Assembly: GCA_035275065.1 (NCBI GenBank)
Contig: DATENM010000061.1
Location: 1-64,000, forward strand
Direction of reading: 5' to 3'
Source of the DNA: Blastocatellia bacterium
Lineage (GTDB): Bacteria; Acidobacteriota; Blastocatellia; UBA7656
DNA length: 64,000 nt
Positions 1 to 7,637 of this stretch are shown here, piece after piece (position 1 is the stretch's first letter; each line of letters opens with the position of its first letter). Under the pieces are notes generated by a model. That model had not been told where the DNA came from. It saw only the letters and a list, made by a program, of their open reading frames with translations, and searched no databases. The translations under genes and the position numbers were made by a program.

Positions 1-77
1 GAAGTGAGCCAGCTAGCCAGAGGCTACTTCGCAAGGTCGCTTATCAGTTGCCGCCAAGATACATCAGATAGTGTTCT

Positions 78-139
78 GGATGTGCTTGCACTTGTCAGCG
101 ATTCGTGTTTTTTGTGTTTCGGATGTGCTTGCACTTGTC
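78..139. repeat. 19-bp direct repeat, two copies
   Basis: The sequence GGATGTGCTTGCACTTGTC occurs at 78-96 and again at 121-139, 43 bp apart, just left of the tRNA-fragment repeat. It could be a recombinase or regulator binding pair, but it lies outside the inferred core of the element, so its role is open. Confidence 0.6.
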
Positions 140-154
140 CCTAAATGTAGAAGC

Positions 155-201
155 TATGGAGCCAGCGAAGGGACTCGAACCCTTGACCTCCGGTTTACGA
201 A
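155..201 (-). repeat. attL: displaced 3' fragment of tRNA-Thr
   Basis: These 47 bp are identical to 29442-29488, the CCA end, T arm and part of the anticodon arm of the intact tRNA-Thr(CGU) gene. The left copy stops in the anticodon loop and the sequence then diverges, so it is a displaced tRNA 3' end. It lies about 170 bp upstream of a tyrosine integrase gene. That arrangement is the known hallmark of integration into a tRNA gene, with the functional tRNA rebuilt at the other end. Confidence 0.9.
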
Positions 202-329
202 TCCTTATCAGCCCTGTATATACTTGGTTACGTCCGCTACCGTTTTATTCTTTAAATACTAATTTTACTAGCCTTAGCTTGTTAGGACGTGCTATTATAA
301 TTAGCGTTTGCTTGTTCGTGTAACAGTTG

Positions 330-351
330 AATGTGGCCCAAAATGTGGCCC
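330..351. repeat. Paired AATGTGGCCC repeats, left end of element
   Basis: AATGTGGCCC occurs at 330-339 and 342-351, a 12-bp period, in the leader of the integrase gene. The same pair with the same period is found at 29376-29397 near the other end. The shared spacing at both ends suggests binding sites for the integrase or an accessory protein. Confidence 0.6.
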
Positions 352-368
352 TAAATAGGAGGAATGTT

Positions 369-1493
369 ATGGCTAAAGAGCGTCGTGGAATGATATTCCA
401 GCGTGGAGCGAACGTATGGTACGCCCGCATTACTTTCACAGATGAATCAGGTAAGCGCAGGTACATCAAACGTCGTGCGGAGAACAAGAGCCATGCTAGA
501 GAGTTAGTGAAGTTACTCCTGCGTGAATATGAAGATCATGGTGAACGCGCCCTTGAAAGCGCACAGATGACATTCAATGAATTGGCGGAATTCTACAAAG
601 AAACCTACTTAGTGGAACCTCAGTACATAGATGACCGCAAGGTTGCCGGTTTGCGATCAGCATATGATTTCCGGCTGAGATTAACCGTATTACAGGATTA
701 TTTTGGCAAGCGAAAGCTGAGGGCCATTACACACGGCGATATAGAACGCTTTCGTGCAATCAGATTACAGACCAAAACGAGGCATGGCAAACAACGCTCT
801 ATTGCGACTGTAAACCGCGAACTGTCCCTGCTGCGTCGAATTTTCAATGTAGCCGCACGGAGCGGGTGGATAATTAAGAACCCTTTTTATGGTAGCGTAT
901 CTTTAATTACTCCTGGTGACGAAAAACCAAGAGAACGTACTATAACCAAGCAAGAAGAGGAGCGATTGCTTGAAGCCTGTATAGGTCCGCGCGCTCATCT
1001 TCGTCCTATTATCATTTGTGCTCTAGATACCGGAATGCGACGAGGGGAGATTTTCAAGCTTCAATGGTCTGATATCGACTTCGACAGTCGTATTATTACA
1101 GTGAGGGCGTTTAACACTAAGACCATGAGAGAACGGCAGGTCGCAATAACCGAACGTCTGTTTAGTGAGTTAGAAGCTTTATACGAAGTATCTACAAAAC
1201 AGCCGGAAGCTCTCTGCTTCGGGATCAGCGATAATGTGAAGAAATCATTTAACACAGTTCGGAAAGGAGCAGGACTATCTGATGTGCGCTTTCACGATTT
1301 GCGACACACTCATGCCACAAGACTTGTAGCTGCTCAAATGCCATTGTCTGAAGTTGGGCGCATGCTTGGTCACACCCAGGCTAATACTACATACAGATAT
1401 GTGAATGCTAACGTGGAGACCGCGAAGAGAGCCGCAGCTGTGCTCGATGAATTCAATCGTGTAATCAAGAAGGAGGAGTTGGTAGTACACTGA
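369..1493 (+). CDS. Tyrosine recombinase / phage-type integrase
   Basis: Site-specific recombinase expected to catalyse integration and excision of the island at the tRNA-Thr gene. The first part is an arm-binding region, followed by a SAM-like core-binding domain (about residues 60-160) and a C-terminal catalytic domain. Visible catalytic features are an Arg in the TGMRRGE block, the HDLRHTHAT box, the LGHTQ box and the Tyr in TTYRYV. The ATG at 369 is preferred over an upstream in-frame ATG at 327 because AGGAGG lies about 7 bases before it. At 374 residues the length is normal. It reads inward from attL and is less GC-rich than the arginine operon. Integrase identity is secure; that it recombines this att site is inferred from position. 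Confidence 0.95.
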   Translation: MAKERRGMIFQRGANVWYARITFTDESGKRRYIKRRAENKSHARELVKLLLREYEDHGERALESAQMTFNELAEFYKETYLVEPQYIDDRKVAGLRSAYDFRLRLTVLQDYFGKRKLRAITHGDIERFRAIRLQTKTRHGKQRSIATVNRELSLLRRIFNVAARSGWIIKNPFYGSVSLITPGDEKPRERTITKQEEERLLEACIGPRAHLRPIIICALDTGMRRGEIFKLQWSDIDFDSRIITVRAFNTKTMRERQVAITERLFSELEALYEVSTKQPEALCFGISDNVKKSFNTVRKGAGLSDVRFHDLRHTHATRLVAAQMPLSEVGRMLGHTQANTTYRYVNANVETAKRAAAVLDEFNRVIKKEELVVH

Positions 1494-1596
1494 TTCACCT
1501 GACCATTATCTTAATTCAGCTTTTCTTATAGAACGATTTTTCAATGCTGGGCTGAAGAGGGATAACGCGCTCAGGGCAATACTTTAGGAGTAGCTA

Positions 1597-2331
1597 ATGC
1601 CGGACAACATTCCAGATAAAATTAGCACACGCTCATTTGTCATTACCGCAGGTAACAAAGCCGTTCTCGATGTCAAATATGATTTAGATGGAATTTTCGA
1701 CTATATAATCAGCTACCTTCGCTTGGCTCGATCCGAGATTCAGCAACAGTTGATCGACAATGGTATTGAGTTAGAGGAGGCAGCAGAGCTAGTAGATTTT
1801 GCCAGAGATATAAGCACTCAAGAGAAACATGAAGAATGGTTGAGAGACTATCTGCACCCAGCCGGTAATTACATATTAAAGTACTTGCCTCAAACCATTC
1901 TGGAAGCAGTATATAAGCTTACGCATGAGGCTGTAGTTGCTTCTTTGTACTCAGTTGCCAGGCAGAAAAATGAAAATACCTTCACGAATGTCCCCACTCA
2001 AATGGCAAACATTATCTCCCTTCTCGAACAGGAACAGCTCAAGAAGCGTTTAGATGTGCCAGGGCGTGGTCACCCCATAGGCAACCTTTACTTCAATGGC
2101 AAAGTAGACTTTGAAAAAAAGCTAAGAGAAGCCATCAAGAAAGCGCGCGGGGAGAAGATAGTCTCGTTTAATCAGGAGCTTGTAGCCGAAAAGATGACCT
2201 ATCTTTTACCCAACTATAGAGGGAATCTTGATGCTAGGACACTTAGGATGTGGTGTAAACAGTACCATCCTGGATTGCGCTGGAATAATCTAGTTAAGCT
2301 ATTAGAAAGCCAAAATTCGGAAGACAAATAG
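1597..2331 (+). CDS. Hypothetical protein of the integrative element
   Basis: A 244-residue soluble protein with no signal peptide or membrane segment. A preceding AGGAG about 7 bases before the ATG supports the start. It is rich in acidic and helical stretches. The last 50 residues (roughly 190-240) resemble a small helical DNA-binding segment, with an RTLRMWCK motif, but I recognise no family. It follows the integrase in the same direction with a 103-bp gap, so it probably belongs to the element's maintenance or regulation genes. Confidence 0.7.
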   Translation: MPDNIPDKISTRSFVITAGNKAVLDVKYDLDGIFDYIISYLRLARSEIQQQLIDNGIELEEAAELVDFARDISTQEKHEEWLRDYLHPAGNYILKYLPQTILEAVYKLTHEAVVASLYSVARQKNENTFTNVPTQMANIISLLEQEQLKKRLDVPGRGHPIGNLYFNGKVDFEKKLREAIKKARGEKIVSFNQELVAEKMTYLLPNYRGNLDARTLRMWCKQYHPGLRWNNLVKLLESQNSEDK

Positions 2332-2422
2332 CCACAATAGCTATCCGTTACAAAGTCATTCGCTCTTTGCTATTCTCTGCTTGCGATTGCTCGCAGAAGC
2401 TTCTCATTGTGAAGGAAGAGCG

Positions 2423-2710
2423 ATGAAGGATACTGAAACAGTAAAGGGAAGGGCGGCAGAGCAGTTATTCGGTGTCTACAAGAAGCTTGCTGAGACTGGT
2501 AGGGTAGGGTTGACTGAAAAAGAGTTGTGTGAGGTTCTTGGTATTTGCCGCTTGACTGCCTTGCGCAGCCGACAATCCGGCAAACTTCGATACTGTAAGT
2601 TAACAGCAACCAAGCTGCTTTATCTACCTGAGCATATTGAGGAGTTTCTCAAAAGCTGTGAGAGGCGAGATACCTCACGGCGTAATAGACGGAAACTTGA
2701 TATGTACTAA
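2423..2710 (+). CDS. Excisionase-like winged HTH protein
   Basis: A 95-residue protein whose residues 35-90 form a helix-turn-helix of the HTH_17/MerR-like excisionase type (LTEKELCEVLGICRLTALR), followed by the strand-and-helix wing typical of these proteins. The start at 2423 is chosen for the GGAAG site about 6-8 bases upstream; an in-frame ATG at 2381 lacks one. Position beside the integrase suggests a recombination directionality factor or a plasmid/phage regulator. Fold confident, role inferred. Confidence 0.75.
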   Translation: MKDTETVKGRAAEQLFGVYKKLAETGRVGLTEKELCEVLGICRLTALRSRQSGKLRYCKLTATKLLYLPEHIEEFLKSCERRDTSRRNRRKLDMY

Positions 2711-3331
2711 TTCTGCCATGCTACGATTCGCACAGTGATTCCCAAGAGTACTAAAACTGGCTGTGCAGTGCGCGGGAAGCACTTGGCGTACAGGAAGCCG
2801 AAGTAAAACAGGTAATGCCTCAATAGATAGGCGGCAAACACGAGCACCAGCCGGAGCTTTGAGACGTAGTGGACAACCAAGCTCCGGCTGGCCCGAATCA
2901 AGCGTCACCGCCGACCGGCCCTGTGACTTCGGCCCTGTGTCCTACAGCGCACTATAATCCGGCCCGGCTGAGTCGGAATCGCTCGGCTACCCCAGTGTAG
3001 GAGAACCGCCCTGTAAGCGACCGAGGCGACGGCGTACTGGTCAGGCTTACTGAGACCGGGGGAAGGTCTCAGTGCGCTAACTCGGCTCTAGCCCCTGGTC
3101 AATTCAAAAATATAAGGCAGCAGCAGCAGCCCTTACGACTCCTGAAAATAGCGGGGAATAGGACGGTAGCAGCAAGGGGCAGGCGGCAGCAGCAAGCCTC
3201 TGGCTTCCTTGAAACTGACAAGGAGCAGGACAAGTGCGGATGTGTCAAATCTGAAGAGGCGTGAATCTCTGTGGCATGAGGGGCGCGATGGGGCGCGATT
3301 GATGTCTGAATCCTAGTCGGAGCAACGTAAA
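2711..3331. other. 620-bp non-coding, structure-rich segment
   Basis: No convincing ORF. It contains a perfect 13-bp inverted repeat (2847-2859 with 2879-2891, CCAGCCGGAGCTT and complement), a 9-bp hairpin (3049-3057 with 3065-3073, ACTGAGACC and complement), and CAG-rich short repeats around 3117-3215. The right end carries GGGCGCGA iterons. It may be a structured RNA, a packaging site or decayed sequence. The CAG-rich part resembles the 3' end of the terminase-like gene family and could be a remnant of it. Confidence 0.5.
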
Positions 3332-3551
3332 ATGGGCACAAAGGGGCGCGATGGGGCAGGAGAATTCAAGCTGGCAACACCAATGTGGGAACGTGGCGAG
3401 AATGAGCCTGCCCTATGGTTTGACCGCTTTATAGCCTACCTGAAAATGGGCCGAACTCGTAGCAAGCTCGCGGTTTACAAGAAAGAGCGCGACGCTGCCG
3501 ACCGTAATAGCCCTAACATTGAGAGGCGCGAAAGGGCGCGAAAGGGCGCGA
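3281..3551. repeat. GGGCGCGA iterons, 10-bp phased
   Basis: Exact GGGCGCGA occurs at 3281-3288, 3291-3298, 3344-3351, 3534-3541 and 3544-3551. Near copies are at 3485-3492 (GAGCGCGA) and 3524-3531 (AGGCGCGA). Neighbouring copies are spaced exactly 10 bp, one helical turn, so a protein could bind along one face. They lie upstream of and inside the terminase-small-subunit-like gene, where packaging recognition sites of phages often lie. Confidence 0.6.
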
Positions 3552-4219
3552 TAAAAACGGTTCCTCACGCATGGAGAGACGCGAGCCATCGCTACATGTG
3601 GGACAAAAGGGCCGAAGCCTTTGACGAGCATGAGCAGCTGGAAGATCAAGAGCGATGGCGAGAGCAGCACCGCAAAGACCGCGAGCTTGAGCACCAAAAG
3701 GGCAGCGAATTGATGCAGCGGGCCTCTGAGATGCTGGGCTTTGCCCTAGCGAAAGTGAAAGTGCCGACAGGCCTGAAGTTGATTACCGACGCTGGCGAGA
3801 TCGGGGAAGTATTCAAACAGCTTCGCACGCCCGATGAAGAGGGCGTTATGCCAAATCAGGCTATCGTTGATAGGCTTGAGGAGATGATTAATAGCCTTGG
3901 ATTGCCGGCCATTATCGTTTCGATCACGCAGCTTGAACCGGTGCGATGGCAGATGCGCGATGCGGCGTTGCTAGCGCAGACCGGTGCCCTACTGATGCGT
4001 CAGGCGGCTGGCGCCCCAACCAGCTATGAGCAGCATGAAGTGGCCGGGCCGAAGGGCAAAGATGGTCAGACTCGCTCATTATTCCCTATCAAGCAAATCA
4101 TCATAAAAGCCGCGCCCAAGAGAGAACTGCCGGGCTTGAATGGTGATGCAGCAGTAGCAGAACCGCTAGAACACGAAAGCCCCAAGTCAGGTGCAAATAT
4201 ACCAAAAGGAACTGACTGA
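3332..4219 (+). CDS. Terminase small-subunit-like phage protein
   Basis: A 295-residue soluble protein. Residues 25-110 contain a block typical of phage packaging-initiator or small-terminase proteins: an aromatic motif (ALWFDRFIAYL), then a WRDASHRYMWDKRAEAFDEH segment, then a charged coiled coil rich in Glu, Arg and Gln (110-130). The C-terminal 60 residues are low complexity. I see no large terminase, portal or capsid gene, so this is not a complete prophage. A decayed copy of the C-terminal half lies at 20765-21040. The assignment is by motif resemblance; a regulatory DNA-binding protein is the alternative. The start is uncertain because no strong ribosome site precedes it. Confidence 0.55.
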   Translation: MGTKGRDGAGEFKLATPMWERGENEPALWFDRFIAYLKMGRTRSKLAVYKKERDAADRNSPNIERRERARKGAIKTVPHAWRDASHRYMWDKRAEAFDEHEQLEDQERWREQHRKDRELEHQKGSELMQRASEMLGFALAKVKVPTGLKLITDAGEIGEVFKQLRTPDEEGVMPNQAIVDRLEEMINSLGLPAIIVSITQLEPVRWQMRDAALLAQTGALLMRQAAGAPTSYEQHEVAGPKGKDGQTRSLFPIKQIIIKAAPKRELPGLNGDAAVAEPLEHESPKSGANIPKGTD

Positions 4220-4225
4220 TCCTGT

Positions 4226-4516
4226 CTACTCCTTGATTAAATGTTTGATCTTCTTAGCAGGCACTTTCGCAGGCAGGTCGAGTTCATCATCAACCAGCAC
4301 GTCCAGACAAATTCCTGCAAGGCGCGCGTACTTGAGCAAAACGGGTAAGGACGGCTCTCTAGTGCCAAGCTCATAACCTGAGATCGCGCTATAAAACACC
4401 CTCTCATCTAACTCCAACTGCTTTAGCATCTCTGATTGAGACAGGCCGAAACCGACGCGAATCTCCTTGAGTTTCTTGGCTAAGAATTTAGGTTTCGGGC
4501 GGGCTACCTTTCCCAT
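4226..4516 (-). CDS. XRE-family (Cro/cI-like) repressor
   Basis: A 96-residue protein with an HTH_3 domain at residues 13-73: KKLKEIRVGFGLSQSEMLK supplies the first helices and an AISGYELGTREPSLPVLLKY segment completes the fold. A basic Lys-rich tail follows. It is convergent with the terminase-like gene, with only 6 bp between stops, and divergent from the gene at 4786. It is likely the element's control repressor. The upstream TATACGTA palindrome at 4563-4580 is its probable operator, and a hairpin covers its own start codon. Confidence 0.85.
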   Translation of the reverse strand: MGKVARPKPKFLAKKLKEIRVGFGLSQSEMLKQLELDERVFYSAISGYELGTREPSLPVLLKYARLAGICLDVLVDDELDLPAKVPAKKIKHLIKE

Positions 4517-4540
4517 CGGGCGCTCCTTCTGCCCGATGGG
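4512..4540 (-). promoter_or_regulatory. Hairpin over the repressor start codon
   Basis: On the repressor mRNA a perfect 10-bp stem (CCCATCGGGC with GCCCGATGGG) encloses a 9-nt loop containing the AAGGAG ribosome site, and the ATG lies inside the 3' arm of the stem. This would limit translation initiation or form a binding site for a regulator. Seen directly in sequence; function inferred. Confidence 0.6.
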
Positions 4541-4562
4541 GCGGTGATAGCAAACTTGCTTC

Positions 4563-4580
4563 TATACGTATTTACGTATA
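4563..4580. promoter_or_regulatory. 18-bp palindromic operator
   Basis: TATACGTA-TT-TACGTATA is a perfect palindrome located 47 bp upstream of the repressor gene, in the divergent intergenic region. Size and symmetry suit a dimeric XRE repressor. Confidence 0.65.
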
Positions 4581-4593
4581 AACTTATTCGGTG

Positions 4594-4650
4594 CTTGTAA
4601 TCCGTCAGGGGGCTGCAATCATGCAATCTCCTGACGGGCTTCATTACAAG
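4594..4650. repeat. Nested inverted repeat upstream of repressor
   Basis: CTTGTAAT (4594-4601) plus CCGTCAGG (4602-4609) pair with CCTGACGG (4630-4637) plus ATTACAAG (4643-4650). The central part holds TGCAATC twice (4614-4620, 4622-4628). An outer pair GCGGTGAT (4541-4548) / ATCACCGC (4674-4681) encloses the whole region. It may be a terminator, operator cluster or recombination site. Confidence 0.5.
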
Positions 4651-4785
4651 CCTTGTCCGATTGGTCGGCTCATATCACCGCAGACCAACATAACAAACAA
4701 CGATCTTCTGATAAAGAGGAAAGGATCACTTCAAAGTTGTACTCAAGCTGGCTAAAGTTCTGAGCCTTCTTGCAGAGGATAGTTT

Positions 4786-5763
4786 ATGGAGAAGAATCAA
4801 AGAATTTTGCGACTGGTTCTATTTATGACGATGGTGTTTCTCCTCCTATCAATACAAGAGGGAATGGCTCAAAAGAGTAGCCGCCAGGAAGATGCTCCAT
4901 CACTTAAGGAAACCCTCGACTGGTTAAAGGAGAAGCTAAATGCTTATGCGAGTTTCACCGAGACAATTGCAAATAGAGACGCCGTGCAAAAGGTTGATCT
5001 CGTCAGCTTTGATGAATGTACTCTCACATACAAATATATTCATAAATCGGCTTCAGTTGGATTAGAAATCCAGCAAAGGTTCACCTTTTCGCTAGGAGAT
5101 ATTGATCCTTCAAAATCCAACATTGATGGGAAAGAAGGGCATTTTACTCTGGTACTCCATGCGCTCGATAGTAAGCCGAAGATCAAGGTAGAAATGAATG
5201 CCACTTTCGCAGGGCCGCTCAAACAAGAATCAAAGTGGATTGCTGATGCGCGATTTCCCTTTGATAGTCTTGAGATGGCCGACCGAGTATCCAAAGCTTT
5301 TGCACATGCAATCAACCTCTGTAAGAGCCGCAAAGAATTGTTCCCTTCAACGCTTCCGTCGCCAAGCATTTCCAGCCAGTCACAAGAAAAGCCGGACTCG
5401 CAATCACCCGCAATCAAGATTGAAGCTGTCCCGATGCCTATCACTGTCTTTTCTGTCAGCTTGCATGACACGGCGCATCCGAAATTCCAATCAACCGATT
5501 GGGGATGGTGTTTTTTGAAACTGCGAAATGATGATCCAGCACGTACGATCTCCGGGCTGGAGGTCGAGGTCATGGTTATTGACTCTATGCGTCAGGTCAC
5601 GGTTGATCATCTCCATCTAAATCTCGAAGGAAAGGTTAAAGCCCGCCAAGTTGGAGAAATGTCAGTGTCTTTAGGCACATATTTCCTACCGCAAAAATGG
5701 TCGGCGCGGTATCGGGTGGGGCGTATCATTTTCGAGGATGGATCAGAATGGAAGCGGCCTTAA
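4786..5763 (+). CDS. Secreted hypothetical protein
   Basis: A 325-residue protein with an N-terminal signal peptide (about residues 8-28, a run of Leu, Val, Phe and Met ending near GMAQ). Residues 35-170 form one globular region starting LKETLDWLKEKL and containing FDECTLTYKYI. A Ser/Pro-rich linker (190-215) leads to a beta-rich C-terminal domain that looks immunoglobulin-like. An AGAGGA site precedes the ATG. Base composition matches the element's left end. No family recognised; likely periplasmic or extracytoplasmic cargo. Confidence 0.7.
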   Translation: MEKNQRILRLVLFMTMVFLLLSIQEGMAQKSSRQEDAPSLKETLDWLKEKLNAYASFTETIANRDAVQKVDLVSFDECTLTYKYIHKSASVGLEIQQRFTFSLGDIDPSKSNIDGKEGHFTLVLHALDSKPKIKVEMNATFAGPLKQESKWIADARFPFDSLEMADRVSKAFAHAINLCKSRKELFPSTLPSPSISSQSQEKPDSQSPAIKIEAVPMPITVFSVSLHDTAHPKFQSTDWGWCFLKLRNDDPARTISGLEVEVMVIDSMRQVTVDHLHLNLEGKVKARQVGEMSVSLGTYFLPQKWSARYRVGRIIFEDGSEWKRP

Positions 5764-5994
5764 CTGTCACTGTCTACAATTAAGAAACTTTACCAAGGGT
5801 CGCTTTATTGCTCTCTACAGCTATATCGTATCTCTCCTTTGAGGCTATTTTGAGATTTCGCTTTTGCGGATGGAGTACGCATAAGCAGGCGTTTTCAGCC
5901 TACTACTTACCTGAAAAGCTGTCAAATCGGCTCGATAATTTCACTCTCTAGGCATTCTGCGAAATCCCCCGACCGAAACCTGGCAAAGCGCGCA

Positions 5995-6603
5995 CTACTG
6001 GACAATCAGTGTGACAGTCGCCGTACGCAGCTTGCCTGAACTATCCGTGCCGGTGAAAGTAATCGGATACTGACCGGGTGAGGCCGCGCCGGTTTTGTAT
6101 TTGAATGTCACTCTTGAGTCAGTCGTGGTGATCGAAGCGTTCGGTTTCGGCTTGATGCCGCTACCGGGCAGACCGGGCGCGACGGTGATATTGCCGGTGA
6201 AGCCGCCCGTGCGGTTGATGTTGATTTTGATGCGCGCCTTCGTGCCGGCCTGTGCAGTGACGGTTGGCGAATCGAATCCGAGCGAGAAGTCCCGCCCCGA
6301 TTGAATGGGGCCAATCGCAGATATTTTGACGATGAAGCTATTGCCCTGTCCTTGCTGCACGCCATTAGGCGCAGGCGGCGTGGATTGGAAGGCATTCTTG
6401 GTTGGAAAGTTGGGCGACGTGGTCTGGCCGGCGATGTAGATGTTGCCCTGCGGGTCGAGTGCGATGCCCCTGGGAAGATCGTGGCCGCTGCTGCCAAGAT
6501 AGGTGGCAAAGACCTCTTGTAGAGTATCCGGGGCAAAGACGGCCGTATCTGGTATGCACGCGGCGGCACTTACACGAAGTGCAAGTTGGGTGGGCCTAGC
6601 CAA
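5995..6603 (-). pseudogene. C-terminal fragment of an SBBP beta-propeller protein
   Basis: The open frame (about 202 codons) begins without a signal peptide or ribosome site. It contains one SBBP repeat (YLGSSGHDLPRGIALDPQG, then IYIAGQTTSPNFPT), a linker, and a C-terminal Ig/BACON-like domain (NRTGGFTGNITV, ending TVTLIVQ). Intact SBBP proteins are secreted and carry many repeats, so this is the tail of a larger gene. The terminal domain closely matches that of the YCF48-type protein at 59398-61158. Probably a pseudogene left by rearrangement at the border of the left mobile segment. Confidence 0.6.
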
Positions 6604-6777
6604 AGGCGAGGGAAAATCATTCTTGCTAAAGATATCTTCTCCTTTCTCCTAAGCCATCAGGGACCAAAGCCTCTTTCTTTAATTCGATAAAGGGCGGCAT
6701 CGAAATTGCCACTCAGAGTATCAAAGCGTGGCTGCCGCGCTGGGGAGTACTTACGAAATAGGGAGGGTATGATTCTA

Positions 6778-7581
6778 ATGCATTCATCACGGCCAGATGA
6801 GAACAATCACGGCAATTGGATTAGTAAGGTCCCGCAGGTCACCATCGCCTTCTGGATTATCAAGATCCTCGCCACGACTGTGGGCGAAACCGGCGGCGAT
6901 GCCCTATCCATGACGTTGCAGCTCGGCTACGCCATCAGCAGCTTGATCTTTCTCGCTTTCTTCGCCGTCACGCTCTCGGCCCAGGTCACCTCCAAGCGTT
7001 ACCATCCGTTCATCTATTGGGCCGTCGTGGTGGCGACCACGACCGTCGGCACGACCATGTCGGATTACCTGGATCGTACGGTCGGCCTCGGCTACATAAA
7101 ATCATCGATCATTCTCTTCTGTGGTGTCCTGATTATCCTCTTCATCTGGCATCGCGTCATGGGACGGATCGAGTTCGAGAACATCACAACGCGCAAGGAC
7201 GAGACCTTCTACTGGCTAACTATCTTGGTGGCCAATACGCTCGGCACCGCACTAGGCGACTTCACGGCTGATGACGCGGGCCTCGGGTTCGAGCGGGGCG
7301 CCATGGTATTCGCCGGCCTGTTGGCCTTGGTGGCGTTGGCGCACTACTTCACGAAGATTTCCGATAGCGCGCTCTTCTGGGCGGCCTATGTTCTCACGCG
7401 ACCTCTGGGAGCGACACTCGGTGACACCTTGACCAAACCACACGAAGAGGGCGGTCTCGAATTGAGCCGCATCGTTTCTTCACTGGTTATTGCTGCCGTC
7501 ATGGTCGTACTGATCATCTTGACTTACAGAAGATCGGGGCGGATGCCTGACGCTTCCGGTCGCAGAATCCAGAGCGCCTAG
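6778..7581 (+). CDS. DUF347 / COG4705 four-repeat membrane protein
   Basis: Integral membrane protein of about 267 residues with four copies of a DUF347 repeat, each a hydrophobic helix followed by a motif such as TTVGETGGD, TTVGTTMSD, NTLGTALGD or RPLGATLGD, then a Leu-Gly-aromatic element. Roughly eight membrane helices. The ATG at 6778 is preferred because GGAGGG lies about 10 bases upstream; the ATG at 6769 is too close to that site and 6706 has none. The family has no established biochemical role, though members are sometimes found near metal or manganese genes. Confidence 0.85.
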   Translation: MHSSRPDENNHGNWISKVPQVTIAFWIIKILATTVGETGGDALSMTLQLGYAISSLIFLAFFAVTLSAQVTSKRYHPFIYWAVVVATTTVGTTMSDYLDRTVGLGYIKSSIILFCGVLIILFIWHRVMGRIEFENITTRKDETFYWLTILVANTLGTALGDFTADDAGLGFERGAMVFAGLLALVALAHYFTKISDSALFWAAYVLTRPLGATLGDTLTKPHEEGGLELSRIVSSLVIAAVMVVLIILTYRRSGRMPDASGRRIQSA

Positions 7582-7592
7582 ACCCCATCGCG

Positions 7593-7631
7593 CCTTGGCG
7601 ATCTAACTCTCCAGGACTTGGATCGCCAAGG
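7593..7631. terminator. Bidirectional terminator-like hairpin
   Basis: CCTTGGCGATC (7593-7603) pairs perfectly with GATCGCCAAGG (7621-7631) between two convergent genes. There is no clear T tract. Confidence 0.6.
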
Positions 7632-7637
7632 TCCTGA

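Noticed and set aside
155..201. A second functional tRNA gene at the left end
   Set aside because: Only the 3' part is present; the D arm and acceptor 5' strand are missing, so it is an att fragment.
3332..4219. Complete prophage
   Set aside because: Apart from the terminase-like, integrase and repressor genes no capsid, portal, tail or lysis gene is present in the bounded region.
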